DNA of 64,000 nucleotides from the NCBI RefSeq assembly GCF_039524015.1, contig NZ_BAAAGF010000004.1:248001-312000 (forward strand), given 5' to 3'. The notes beneath the pieces are model-generated. The model saw only the letters and a program-made list of their open reading frames with translations. It made no database searches and was not told the origin of the DNA. Below are positions 44,950 to 53,690 of this stretch, piece by piece (within the stretch, counting starts at the first letter, position 1; each line of letters starts with the position of its first letter). The DNA comes from Gaetbulibacter_B jejuensis. Lineage in GTDB: Bacteria; Bacteroidota; Bacteroidia; Flavobacteriales; Flavobacteriaceae. A program made the position numbers and the translations under genes.

Positions 44950-45693
44950 ATGAAAATAACATATTATAACATATTAATTGTTTTAGGATTAGTCGTTGTA
45001 TCTTTTATTGCTTGTTCTAGTGGAGACGATTCAACAGCATCAAATGAAGAAGAAGTTGTATCTGAACTTCACCCAGCTTTTTCAGAATTTAATAGTGATG
45101 CAGTAACAATTTTTTTAGAGGGTTCTAATGTGGTTATTGAAACTACAGGTTTGCCAAACCATGAAACAGTATATTGGGGAGTTGGTCACGAGCTTTATAT
45201 GGAAGAACCAGATGTTGCATTAACACCAAGCATTATGAATAGCAATAATAATGCAACAACAATTGTAGTAGATGCAACACCTAATTTAACAGGAAATACT
45301 GTTGCCACAACTTTTGATACTATAGGTATAGCAGTTAGTGGAGCATCAATATTTAATGATCAAGAAGGAGGAGGACCTCTTGATGCTGCAGCAGCTAGTT
45401 TAGACTGGACAGGAGCTCATATTGGTCCAGGAGTATACCACTATCATTTAGAACCAAAGGCTTTCAGTAATGATGATGATAATTTAGTAGGTATTTTATT
45501 AGATGGCGTTTTTCTTTATGGACGTAGAGATTACCCTTCAAATGAATACCCAACAGATTTAGATGAATCAGGAGGCCATTTTGGACCTACACCACATAAT
45601 CCAGATGGTGAATATCATTACCACATTATAAATGAAGTGTATTCAACAACAGGCTCGTATTTAGCATTTGCAGGACCATATCAAGGATATTAA
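44950..45693 (+). CDS. YHYH-domain lipoprotein
   Basis: A 247-residue lipoprotein (lipobox FIACSSGDD). The core from about residue 85 has IGIAVSGASIFNDQEGG and the two YHYH motifs GVYHYHLEP and GEYHYHIINE, with LLDGVFLYGRRD between them: the YHYH family. The paired His residues suggest metal binding, which is a known property claim only for some relatives. It lies between the EF-hand lipoprotein and the MORN-like gene, spaced 15 bp from the latter. Confidence 0.82.
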   Translation: MKITYYNILIVLGLVVVSFIACSSGDDSTASNEEEVVSELHPAFSEFNSDAVTIFLEGSNVVIETTGLPNHETVYWGVGHELYMEEPDVALTPSIMNSNNNATTIVVDATPNLTGNTVATTFDTIGIAVSGASIFNDQEGGGPLDAAAASLDWTGAHIGPGVYHYHLEPKAFSNDDDNLVGILLDGVFLYGRRDYPSNEYPTDLDESGGHFGPTPHNPDGEYHYHIINEVYSTTGSYLAFAGPYQGY

Positions 45694-45708
45694 TTAATCG
45701 TTTTTATT

Positions 45709-46329
45709 ATGAAACCCACATTGTTAATGATTGTTATGGTAGTTCTTTTAGGTTGTGGTAATTCTCCTGATAAAACTGCAAACGTAAATGTATTATTGTC
45801 TGCTGATACTGATGCTATAGCCATTGCTAATGTTGAAGTCTTAAAATCAGAGTTGGTTTTAAATCAAATAGAAGGAGTTTGGTATTATAATAATCAACCT
45901 TATAATGGTTACAGTTTAAAGTTTCATAAAAATGATTTGCTTAAGGAAAAACTAGGTTTTTTTAAAGGTAAACGACAAGGGCAAGCAAAAACTTGGTCAG
46001 AACGTGGAGTATTACGTACAGTCTCATTTTATAACCAAAATAAATTAACAGGAGTTTATAAAAGTTACTGGGAAAACGGAAATTTAGCTTTGCAAGTTCA
46101 TTACAAAGACGGGAAGAAACAAGGTGAAGAAAAGCAATGGTACCCAAATGGAACGTTGGCTAAACAACGATGGTTAGAAGATGGTAAAGAAAAAGGAATG
46201 CAAAAAGCATGGTTGTCTAACGGAAAGCTATATGTTAATTATGAAGTGAAAAACGGAAGAGTTTTTGGGCTAATGCGCTCCAATTCATGTTATAAATTAG
46301 AGAATGAAAAAGTTACTAAAAAGATATAA
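45709..46329 (+). CDS. MORN-repeat (YwqK-like) lipoprotein
   Basis: A 206-residue lipoprotein (lipobox LLGCGNS) with about six MORN-2-type repeats, e.g. YNGYSLKFHKND, KRQGQAKTWSERG, LTGVYKSYWENGN, KQGEEKQWYPNG and EKGMQKAWLSNG. YwqK-type repeats form beta-hairpin stacks of unknown function. Its 3' end overlaps the SCO gene start by 26 bases, so translation is coupled. Confidence 0.75.
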   Translation: MKPTLLMIVMVVLLGCGNSPDKTANVNVLLSADTDAIAIANVEVLKSELVLNQIEGVWYYNNQPYNGYSLKFHKNDLLKEKLGFFKGKRQGQAKTWSERGVLRTVSFYNQNKLTGVYKSYWENGNLALQVHYKDGKKQGEEKQWYPNGTLAKQRWLEDGKEKGMQKAWLSNGKLYVNYEVKNGRVFGLMRSNSCYKLENEKVTKKI

Positions 46330-46999
46330 TATAGACGTCGTTTCGGTTTGTATTGCATTAATAGTATTAAGCTGTAATAACGCTGTAAAGCCTAAAACGC
46401 CTAAAGCTTTAGAGACTAGTAGAGTTAATTATTTGCCTTACTATAATGAAGCTTCTTTTACACCTAATTGGATAACTCCAGGAACAGAGGAAGAAGCGCA
46501 ATTTCATAAAATACCAGACTTTAAACTCGTTAACCAATTAGGAGACACACTAACTCAAAAGACTTTTGATAATAAAATATATATTACCGATTTCTTTTTT
46601 GCAAGTTGTCCAGGAATTTGCCCTCAAATGACTAGTAATATGTTTAAAGTACAAGAAGCGTTTTTAAATGATGATGAAGTATTGTTTTTATCGCATTCTG
46701 TTACACCAAATAGAGATTCTGTTCCTGTTTTAAAAAAATATGCAGAAAAACATGGTGTAATTGAAAATAAATGGCATTTAGTAACAGGAAACAAATTAGA
46801 TATATACAACTTAGGTAGAGAGCATTATTTTGTTGAAAATGATTTAGGCGAACCAAAAAACATTGAAGATTTTTTACATACTGAAAATTTCTTATTAATA
46901 GATAAAAATAAACACATAAGAGGAATCTATAATGGGTTAAATAGAGCTTCAATACAACAATTAATAATAGATATTAAAGCACTTAAAGACGAAAGCTAG
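46304..46999 (+). CDS. SCO1/SenC-family copper chaperone, lipoprotein
   Basis: A 231-residue thioredoxin-like lipoprotein (lipobox VLSCNN, Cys at 24). The copper-binding CxxxC is Cys102/Cys106 in FFASCPGICPQMT, and the third ligand His192 is in FLHTENFLLID. SCO proteins deliver copper to CuA or maintain redox of cytochrome oxidases. The neighbours (YHYH, EF-hand) make a wider metal role possible, and the cbb3 operon at the left end of the window has its own copper ATPase. The start codon overlaps the MORN gene, and a terminator follows at 47037. Confidence 0.9.
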   Translation: MKKLLKRYNIDVVSVCIALIVLSCNNAVKPKTPKALETSRVNYLPYYNEASFTPNWITPGTEEEAQFHKIPDFKLVNQLGDTLTQKTFDNKIYITDFFFASCPGICPQMTSNMFKVQEAFLNDDEVLFLSHSVTPNRDSVPVLKKYAEKHGVIENKWHLVTGNKLDIYNLGREHYFVENDLGEPKNIEDFLHTENFLLIDKNKHIRGIYNGLNRASIQQLIIDIKALKDES

Positions 47000-47036
47000 A
47001 TTGGTAACCTAGTTTTTTTTTGATTGATTGATGAGT

Positions 47037-47075
47037 GAAAAGCTTTGTGGTATATCGCAAAGCTTTTCTATTTTT
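47037..47075 (+). terminator. Intrinsic terminator after the SCO gene
   Basis: An 11-bp perfect stem (GAAAAGCTTTG ... CAAAGCTTTTC) extended by two more pairs, followed by TATTTTT. Its place before 47094 supports the internal ATG start of the next gene. Confidence 0.7.
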
Positions 47076-47093
47076 AAGAAAAATATATTTGAA

Positions 47094-48191
47094 ATGAGAA
47101 TATTAGTTTTTGCTGTATTGCTAGTTATATTAAGTTCATGTAATGATAAGGAAGCTAAAAGAAGCAATAGTTTTACAAGTGTTGATATTGAAACTATTAT
47201 TACAGAAGATTCATTATTAGATGTTAGAGCAATTAAAATTGCGAATGGCAAAGTTTGGTTTGCTGGTTCTAATGGTAATTTTGGTTTTGAATCAATTGAT
47301 GAAATGAATAAAGAGAATTCAAATGTATTTGGTTCTTCAGATTTTGGTGAAAGATTGTCCTATTGGTCAAGACTTTTTAAATCAGATACTTCAGCGCTAG
47401 CCATTAGATCAATAGATAAGATTGAAGATGCATTATTTGTGTTGTCAATAGCTTCACCAGCCATGTTATATAAATTTGAAGACAATGAAATTAAACTTGT
47501 TTACCAAGAAAACCATCCAAAAGCATTTTACGATTCTATGGATTTTTGGAACGACCAAGAAGGTATTGCTATTGGTGATCCAACTGATGATTGTATGAGT
47601 GTAATAATTACAAGAGATGGTGGAGAAACATGGACTAAATTGTCTTGTAAAGATTTACCTAAAACTATAAATGGCGAAGCAGCTTTTGCAGCAAGCGATA
47701 CTAATATCGCTATAGTTGACAACCATACTTGGGTTGCTACAGGAGGAAAAACGAGCAGAATTTTATATTCACCAGATAAAGGGGCAACTTGGGAAGTTTA
47801 TGATACTCCAATTATTCAAGGAAAAGAAACTACAGGAATGTACTCTTTGGATTTTTATGATGCACAACATGGTTTTGCAATAGGAGGAGATTATACCCAA
47901 CCTAATGATACTTTAAACAATAAAATGCGAACAGAAGATGGAGGAAAAACATGGAGTGTGGTTGCTAACGGAAAAGGACCAGGTTATAGAAGTTGTGTGC
48001 AATATGTACCAAATAGTAATGCCAAAGAATTAGTTGCTGTAGGCTTTAAAGGAATTGACTACACTAATGATGCAGGAGATTCATGGAAACATCTTAGTGA
48101 TGAAGGGTTTTATACCATAAGGTTTTTAAACGATTCAGTAGCTTATGCAGCAGGAAAAGGACGAATTTCTAAGCTTACTTTTAAGAACTAA
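47094..48191 (+). CDS. YCF48-like Asp-box propeller lipoprotein
   Basis: 365 residues from the ATG at 47094, which gives a clean lipoprotein signal (MRILVFAVLLVILSSCND); the upstream in-frame ATG at 47028 would translate a terminator hairpin. Four Asp-boxes: TRDGGETWTKL, SPDKGATWEVY, TEDGGKTWSVV and TNDAGDSWKHL, spread through a seven-bladed-type propeller as in YCF48/photosystem II assembly-like and BNR proteins. Such proteins are often called oxidoreductases without evidence. No catalytic residues seen. Confidence 0.8.
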   Translation: MRILVFAVLLVILSSCNDKEAKRSNSFTSVDIETIITEDSLLDVRAIKIANGKVWFAGSNGNFGFESIDEMNKENSNVFGSSDFGERLSYWSRLFKSDTSALAIRSIDKIEDALFVLSIASPAMLYKFEDNEIKLVYQENHPKAFYDSMDFWNDQEGIAIGDPTDDCMSVIITRDGGETWTKLSCKDLPKTINGEAAFAASDTNIAIVDNHTWVATGGKTSRILYSPDKGATWEVYDTPIIQGKETTGMYSLDFYDAQHGFAIGGDYTQPNDTLNNKMRTEDGGKTWSVVANGKGPGYRSCVQYVPNSNAKELVAVGFKGIDYTNDAGDSWKHLSDEGFYTIRFLNDSVAYAAGKGRISKLTFKN

Positions 48192-48193
48192 AA

Positions 48194-48215
48194 AAAGAGC
48201 CTGAATAGGCTCTTT
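48194..48215. terminator. Bidirectional intrinsic terminator
   Basis: An 8-bp perfect stem (AAAGAGCC, 6-nt loop, GGCTCTTT) lies between the convergent stops at 48191 and 48222. Confidence 0.78.
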
Positions 48216-48221
48216 AATTAT

Positions 48222-48668
48222 TTAGGGATTGTTTTTTCGTTCTTGTCGACGTTTTTTAAACTCTTCAAACATTTTTCGTTTAAAGTTTTCTTCGGCAGTT
48301 TTAAGCTGCAGGATTTTTTTTGAACTAATCACTTTTCTTAAACTGTCAAAAAAGTCAGTTCTTAAATTGTGTTTTTCGTTTTCTAGTTTTATAAGATCAT
48401 CTAAAATAGCTTTAGCTTCAGCTTCAGAGATATCATTATTTATTTTTCGCTTCTTTTCTCTAGATAGTTCGCGTAGCATGTCTTCTTCCAGCTCATAAGC
48501 ATTATATATAGGCCAAAACTTTTGTGCTTCACTTTCGGTAAGGTTTAAATGTTCTGTTATAAATGCTATTTTTAGTGCGTTAATGCGTTCTTTTTTTTCT
48601 TCATGAGATTGAGAAAAAGCAGTTGCAAAAAGGCAAATAAAACAAAGGGATACTATTAATTTTTTCAT
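48222..48668 (-). CDS. Exported helical protein, sensor-like partner of sigma cassette 2
   Basis: A 148-residue protein with a signal peptide (to about 19), then a fully helical charged domain. It has NLTESEAQKFWPIYNAYE and LREL(S)REKKRKI, the Spy/LTxxQ-type pattern also used for ECF sensors in Flavobacteriaceae. It is 2 bp after the membrane protein of cassette 2 and convergent with the Asp-box lipoprotein. Its counterpart in cassette 1 is the 168-residue protein at 43334. Confidence 0.68.
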   Translation of the reverse strand: MKKLIVSLCFICLFATAFSQSHEEKKERINALKIAFITEHLNLTESEAQKFWPIYNAYELEEDMLRELSREKKRKINNDISEAEAKAILDDLIKLENEKHNLRTDFFDSLRKVISSKKILQLKTAEENFKRKMFEEFKKRRQERKNNP

Positions 48669-48670
48669 TA

Positions 48671-49171
48671 TTAATCAGTAATTAAATCTTCAACAGTTGT
48701 GTTTTCAATAATATAATTTTCAAGGGTGTTCTCGGTTATTGATAGTTCCGAAAAGTCGTAAATGCTAATGTCGTCATTGGTAACTAAAGAAGCAAAGTCC
48801 TCATTGGTAAAATCTTCTTCACTAATGTAGCTTTCAATAGATGTTAGCTCTAGGTCATCAAAACTTATTTGGTCTTCAGAACCAAAAAACAAATTAAAAG
48901 CTAAAACCATACATGCTGCTATTGCTGCAACTGATGCTGCTTTTTTCCAATTAAACAACTTTATAACTTTGGTTTCTGGTTGCGTTTTCACAGCATCCAA
49001 TACCTTTGTGTCTAAATTTTCAAAATAAGACTCAGGCACTTTAAATCCATTAGTGTCTATTTTTGAAGATAGCTTAGCTTGATTTAGTATAGAATCGTCT
49101 AAACCTTCAAAATAGTTTTTTGGAGTTTTAAAGCCAGTTGTTTTAATATGTTCTAATTTTTTGTTTTTCAT
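48671..49171 (-). CDS. Single-helix membrane protein, probable anti-sigma partner (cassette 2)
   Basis: A 166-residue protein. Residues about 12-62 hold two similar segments (KTPKNYFEGLDDSIL and KVPESYFENLDTKVL), a membrane helix lies at about 81-96 (AASVAAIAACMVLAFNL), and the outer part is very acidic. The twin NYFEGL/SYFENL repeats are common in flavobacterial proteins next to ECF sigma genes. It is 32 bp downstream of the sigma gene. Anti-sigma function is inferred from context. Confidence 0.62.
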   Translation of the reverse strand: MKNKKLEHIKTTGFKTPKNYFEGLDDSILNQAKLSSKIDTNGFKVPESYFENLDTKVLDAVKTQPETKVIKLFNWKKAASVAAIAACMVLAFNLFFGSEDQISFDDLELTSIESYISEEDFTNEDFASLVTNDDISIYDFSELSITENTLENYIIENTTVEDLITD

Positions 49172-49203
49172 TTGTTTATTTGACTAAAATATACTCAAAA
49201 GGT

Positions 49204-49746
49204 TTAATTTGAGGTTAGGTAGTCTTCTATTTTTTTTACTGCAATATGGTAGGATGCTTTTAATGCTCCTTCGCTTGTATCTAGTATTTCAGCCATGTCT
49301 TTGTATTTTATATCATCAAAATATTTCATGTTGAATACAATTTGTTGCTTTTGAGGCAACGTTGCAATGGCTTGCTGTAATTTTAATTGTATATCGTCTC
49401 CTTCAAAGTATACATCAGCTTTTAAATTGGAAATTGAGTTTTGCTGAAGCTCTTCATTACTAATTTGAAGGTGTTTCGCATTTTTGTTTAAATGAGTTAT
49501 AGATTCGTTGGTAGCGATACGATACATCCATGAAAACAATTTACTATCTCCTTTAAAATTATGAATGTTCTTATACACTTTTATAAATGTATTTTGAAGT
49601 ACATCATCAGCATCATCGTGTGAAATCACAATTTTTCGAATATGCCAATATAAGCGTTCCTTGTAAAGCGATAGTAATTCTTTAAAGGCTTGTTCTTTGG
49701 TGTTTTCGGTTCTTAATCTAAGTAATAGCTCTTTTTCGTCAGTCAC
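49204..49746 (-). CDS. ECF-type RNA polymerase sigma factor (cassette 2)
   Basis: A 180-residue sigma-70 family protein: region 2 (about 20-85; HDDADDVLQNTFIKVYKNIHNFKG and FSWMYRIATNESITHLNK) and region 4 (about 120-175; LPQKQQIVFNMKYFDDIKYKDMAEI ends in a helix-turn-helix with LDTSEGALKASYHIAVKKI). It is the first gene of a cassette with a membrane protein and an exported helical protein, the same order as cassette 1 (42401-43840) but on the opposite strand. Confidence 0.92.
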   Translation of the reverse strand: MTDEKELLLRLRTENTKEQAFKELLSLYKERLYWHIRKIVISHDDADDVLQNTFIKVYKNIHNFKGDSKLFSWMYRIATNESITHLNKNAKHLQISNEELQQNSISNLKADVYFEGDDIQLKLQQAIATLPQKQQIVFNMKYFDDIKYKDMAEILDTSEGALKASYHIAVKKIEDYLTSN

Positions 49747-49984
49747 TTATAAGTTTATTATTTAGACTTTTGAAAATATGAAAAGTTTAATTAAAAAGAG
49801 TGGTTTTTTATTTTAAAATTTAAAATACTGATTTGCAATATGTTAATATAATTTTTATCGATTAAGTGTAATTTTATTACGACGAAATGCATTTTTTTCT
49901 TGCTTTGTAAGAATTTTTGTTTTATGTTTACATCACCTAACCTACTAGCTTATTGCCAGTGTCCCCAAATCTGGTAATATAAAG
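49747..49984. other. Gene-free stretch, possible small RNA
   Basis: Together with the terminator at 49985 this makes up a 306-bp gap between 49746 and 50053. No ORF of note. On the plus strand a -7-like TATGTTTA at about 49923-49930, with TTG about 20 bp upstream, precedes a stretch with the imperfect hairpin ATTGCCAG ... CTGGTAAT (about 49952-49978; 11-nt loop with CCCC). The next strong element is the terminator hairpin. A plus-strand RNA of about 80-90 nt could start and end here. It is not a tRNA. Confidence 0.3.
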
Positions 49985-50018
49985 AAAGGGATACATCCTA
50001 AATAGATGTATCCCTTTT
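49985..50018. terminator. Intrinsic terminator after the ABC exporter gene
   Basis: A 13-bp perfect stem (AAAGGGATACATC, 7-nt loop, mirrored arm) flanked by A- and T-rich sequence, 34 bp after the stop at 50053. It could terminate transcripts from both strands. Confidence 0.82.
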
Positions 50019-50052
50019 ATATTTACTTATTTATTTTAAGTGAAATAGTAGC

Positions 50053-51876
50053 TTATTCAAAACTTTGCATGTCTACAAGTTTTTTGTAAACACCATTTAA
50101 AGCAATAAGTTCGTTGTGTTTGCCTTGTTCGGCAATTTCACCTTTTTGCATAACTATAATTTCATCGGCATTTTGAATGGTAGACAGCCTATGCGCTATA
50201 ACAATTGATGTTCTGTTTTTCATCATGTTTTCTAGTGCAACTTGTACTAAGCGTTCGCTTTCTGTGTCAAGGGCAGAAGTTGCTTCGTCTAAAATCATGA
50301 TAGGAGGATTTTTTAAGACTGCTCTTGCAATGCTTAAACGTTGTTTTTGACCACCAGATAATTTTCCTCCAGAGTCGCCAATGTTGGTGTCTATTCCGTT
50401 AGGTAAATCTTTAACAAACTCCCAAGCATTAGCTACCTTTAAGGCTTCAATAATTTCTTCATCAGTAGCGTCTTTTTTACCAAGAAGAATATTGTTTTTT
50501 ACAGACTCGTTGAATAATATTGAATCTTGAGTAACCAATCCCATAAGGTTTCTCAACGATTTTTTAGTAAGGTCTTTAATGTTATCACCATCAATTTCAA
50601 TACTGCCTTTAGTAACATCATAAAAACGAGTTACAAGATTAGCAATTGTAGATTTTCCGCTACCTGATTGCCCAACTAAAGCAATAGTTTTACCTTTAGG
50701 TACTTTAATGGAAAAGTTTTTAAGTACTAGATCGTCTTCATATTTAAAAGACACATCGTTTATCGCTATTTCAGAATTAAAATCCGATTTGTTTTTGGCG
50801 TTAGGTTTATCTTCAAGTGGAGAAGGTGTGTTTAGAATTTCCAGTACTCGTTCGGCAGCAGCATTTCCTTTTTTTACACTATAGCTTGCTTTGCTTATAG
50901 CTTTTGCAGGTGTTAAAATATTGTATGCTAATCCCATATAAACAATAAATAAACCAGCCTCTAAGCTGCCATCAATTAAAACCATTTGACCTCCATACCA
51001 TAGTAGAATGGAAATAACCAAAATACCTAAAAACTCACTAGTTGGCGATGCTAAATTTTGACGGTTAAGTAGGTTGTTTGAAAACTTGTTGAATCGTGTT
51101 GTAGATTCTTTAAACTTTTCGCCAAATACCTTTTGAGAGTTAAAACCTTTAATCACTTTAAGTCCACCAAGAGTTTCTTCAATGATAGATAGTAGTTGAC
51201 CTTGCTCACTTTGAACTCTGTCAGAGCGCTTTTTTAAACTTTTTCCAATTCTGGAAATAATAAAACCAGAAACAGGAATAAAAATAAAAACAAACAACGT
51301 GAGTTTAGCACTAATGAGAAACATGGTAATGATTGTAAACAGTATCATTAACGGTTCTCTAACAATAAGTTCTAGTATCGACAAGAATGAAGTTTGTATT
51401 TCTTGAACATCAGTTGTTATTCTTGCAATAGTATCTCCTTTTCGTTTTTCAGAAAAGTAAGCGATAGGTAAATCTACCACTTTGTCATACAATTCATTTC
51501 TAATGTCTTTTAAAACACCGTTTCTTAAAAAGGTGATAAAGTACATTGCTAAATAGCTAAATAGGTTTTTTAGTAAAAACATACTTACTACCAAAACTAC
51601 CATAAAAATAAGGACATCGTCATGTCCTTCATTAGCTTTTTGAGTAACAAAGTAATTTAAATAGCTTTCTAAATAATCTTTAATTTTAGAAATGCCTTCC
51701 CAAGTTGGCTTAGTGTTTATTTGTTTGGTTTTATCAAATAACACATTAAGCATTGGAAATAGTGAAACCATAGCTAAAGTACCAAACAATGCATAAAAAA
51801 CATTGCTTATTATATTAAGTACAGCATAACTTTTATAAGGTTTCGCAAAGCGAAGTATTTGCTTAAAGTAATTCAT
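50053..51876 (-). CDS. ABC exporter with fused membrane and ATPase domains (MsbA-like)
   Basis: A 607-residue half-transporter. Six membrane helices lie over about 15-330 and the ATPase at about 370-600. Walker A GQSGSGKST (402-410), Q-loop near 450, signature LSGGQ (506-510), Walker B IMILDEATS (526-534) and the switch His562 are intact. Such proteins act as homodimers moving lipids, lipid-linked sugars or peptides outward. It overlaps the phosphomutase gene by 1 base, so the cargo may be a lipid or glycan. Confidence 0.9.
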   Translation of the reverse strand: MNYFKQILRFAKPYKSYAVLNIISNVFYALFGTLAMVSLFPMLNVLFDKTKQINTKPTWEGISKIKDYLESYLNYFVTQKANEGHDDVLIFMVVLVVSMFLLKNLFSYLAMYFITFLRNGVLKDIRNELYDKVVDLPIAYFSEKRKGDTIARITTDVQEIQTSFLSILELIVREPLMILFTIITMFLISAKLTLFVFIFIPVSGFIISRIGKSLKKRSDRVQSEQGQLLSIIEETLGGLKVIKGFNSQKVFGEKFKESTTRFNKFSNNLLNRQNLASPTSEFLGILVISILLWYGGQMVLIDGSLEAGLFIVYMGLAYNILTPAKAISKASYSVKKGNAAAERVLEILNTPSPLEDKPNAKNKSDFNSEIAINDVSFKYEDDLVLKNFSIKVPKGKTIALVGQSGSGKSTIANLVTRFYDVTKGSIEIDGDNIKDLTKKSLRNLMGLVTQDSILFNESVKNNILLGKKDATDEEIIEALKVANAWEFVKDLPNGIDTNIGDSGGKLSGGQKQRLSIARAVLKNPPIMILDEATSALDTESERLVQVALENMMKNRTSIVIAHRLSTIQNADEIIVMQKGEIAEQGKHNELIALNGVYKKLVDMQSFE

Positions 51877-53606
51877 TAATTTATTTTCATGTCGTCAACA
51901 ATGGCGTCAATTTTCGATTCCAATTTTTGTTCCACTGTTTTAAAGTCTGACACATTGTCTAATGTAGTGTTTACGCTGATGTAAAACTTAATTTTTGGTT
52001 CGGTACCACTTGGTCTAAGTGCTATTTTACTACCATCTTCGGTATAGTAAATCAATACGTTAGATTTTGGAATATCAATGGCTTCTTCAGTATTGTTTTT
52101 TACATCTTTTGCAATAGATAATTGGTAGTCTTCAATTCTAACTACTTTTGAGTCATTAACTTCTTTTAACGGATTTTCTCTAGCATCAATCATCATTTGC
52201 TTAATTTCTTGAGCGCCTTCAATTCCTTTTTTGGTTAATGATATTAAACGCTCTTTATACAATCCGTGTTCAGCGTATAAATCAATTAATGCTTCATATA
52301 GTGTTTTTCCTTCAGCTTTAGCTTGAGCAGCAATTTCACAAGCTAAAAGGGTAGAGGTTACAGCATCTTTGTCTCTTACGAAATCACCAACCATAAATCC
52401 AAAACTTTCTTCACCACCACCAATAAAATCCATATTAGGGAAGTCTTTAATCATTTTAGCAATCCATTTAAAACCAGTTAAACCAATTTTGCATTCTACA
52501 TCATAAGCATTTGCTAAAACCGACATCATAGGTGTAGATACAATTGTAGAGCCTACAAATTGATTACCATTGATTTTACCAGAGTTTTTCCATTGTTTTA
52601 ATAAGAAATCAGTCATTAAAATCATGGTTTGGTTACCATTTAAAATCACCAATTCATTATCTAGGTTTCTTACAGCAACACCCAAGCGGTCACAATCAGG
52701 ATCAGTGCCAATTACAATATCTCCATTTACTTTTTCAGCAAGTTCCATAGCCATTTTTAAAGCTTCAGGTTCTTCAGGATTTGGTGATGCCACAGTAGGG
52801 AAATCGCCATTAGGTTGACGCTGTTCTTCTACTATGTTTACATTGGTATAGCCAGCTCTTTCTAGAGTTTCAGGAATAGCAGTAATTGAGGTTCCGTGTA
52901 AAGAGGTAAATACAATATTTAAGTTTTCTTTGGCTTCTGCTGAGGTGTTAAAACTTCCGTTTTTTACTGAGTTATCAATAAACACATTATCAATAGCTTC
53001 ACCTATGTATTCGATTAAATCTGTATTTGCTTCAAACTTAATTTCAGAATAATCCAACTTGTTTATTTCAGCAATAATTTCGGCATCTTGTGGTGGTACT
53101 AATTGTCCGCCATCTTGCCAATATACTTTGTATCCATTGTATTCTGGTGGATTGTGTGAAGCAGTAAGTACAATTCCGCAGTGACAACCTAAATGTTTTA
53201 GCGTAAATGAAAGTTCAGGAGTAGCTCTTAAATCTTCAAATAAATACACTTGAATTCCGTTTGCCGAAAATACATCTGCTACAACTTTACCAAAAGTGTT
53301 ACTGTTGTGTCTACAATCATAAGCAATGGCAACTTTTATAGTTTCTCCAGAAAATACTTGTTTTAAGTAATTGCTTAGTCCTTGTGTGTTTTTTCCCAGC
53401 GTGTATTTGTTAATTCGGTTAGTGCCAAGTCCCATAATACCTCTCATTCCTCCAGTACCAAACTCAAGGTCTTTGTAAAAGCATTCTTTAAGCTCTTTTG
53501 GGTTGGTTGCAATTAAATGTTTTATCTGTTGTTGAGTGTTATCGTCAAAAGTTGGTGTTAACCAAGTGTTCACTCTCTCTAATAATTCTGGTTCAATATA
53601 AATCAT
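51876..53606 (-). CDS. Phosphohexomutase (phosphoglucomutase/phosphomannomutase family)
   Basis: A 576-residue alpha-D-phosphohexomutase. The phosphoserine is Ser150 in TASHNPPEYNG, the magnesium loop TDPDCDRLG has Asp302, 304 and 306, the sugar-binding loop GGEESFGF is at 397-404, and RPSGTEPKIKF near 545 binds phosphate. It interconverts hexose 1- and 6-phosphates for envelope sugars or glycogen. The length fits the PgcA-type enzyme. It overlaps the ABC exporter by 1 base. Confidence 0.92.
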   Translation of the reverse strand: MIYIEPELLERVNTWLTPTFDDNTQQQIKHLIATNPKELKECFYKDLEFGTGGMRGIMGLGTNRINKYTLGKNTQGLSNYLKQVFSGETIKVAIAYDCRHNSNTFGKVVADVFSANGIQVYLFEDLRATPELSFTLKHLGCHCGIVLTASHNPPEYNGYKVYWQDGGQLVPPQDAEIIAEINKLDYSEIKFEANTDLIEYIGEAIDNVFIDNSVKNGSFNTSAEAKENLNIVFTSLHGTSITAIPETLERAGYTNVNIVEEQRQPNGDFPTVASPNPEEPEALKMAMELAEKVNGDIVIGTDPDCDRLGVAVRNLDNELVILNGNQTMILMTDFLLKQWKNSGKINGNQFVGSTIVSTPMMSVLANAYDVECKIGLTGFKWIAKMIKDFPNMDFIGGGEESFGFMVGDFVRDKDAVTSTLLACEIAAQAKAEGKTLYEALIDLYAEHGLYKERLISLTKKGIEGAQEIKQMMIDARENPLKEVNDSKVVRIEDYQLSIAKDVKNNTEEAIDIPKSNVLIYYTEDGSKIALRPSGTEPKIKFYISVNTTLDNVSDFKTVEQKLESKIDAIVDDMKIN

Positions 53607-53690
53607 AAGTTATCTGAAATTGTATATAACAAAAATACACAATTAGGTAAATGTTAAAGTTTAATTAGGCGTTAATTTATAAGAAAAGGA

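Noticed and set aside
49952..49978. tRNA-like hairpin
   Set aside because: There is a single arm with an 11-nt loop and no acceptor stem, anticodon arm or CCA; not a tRNA.
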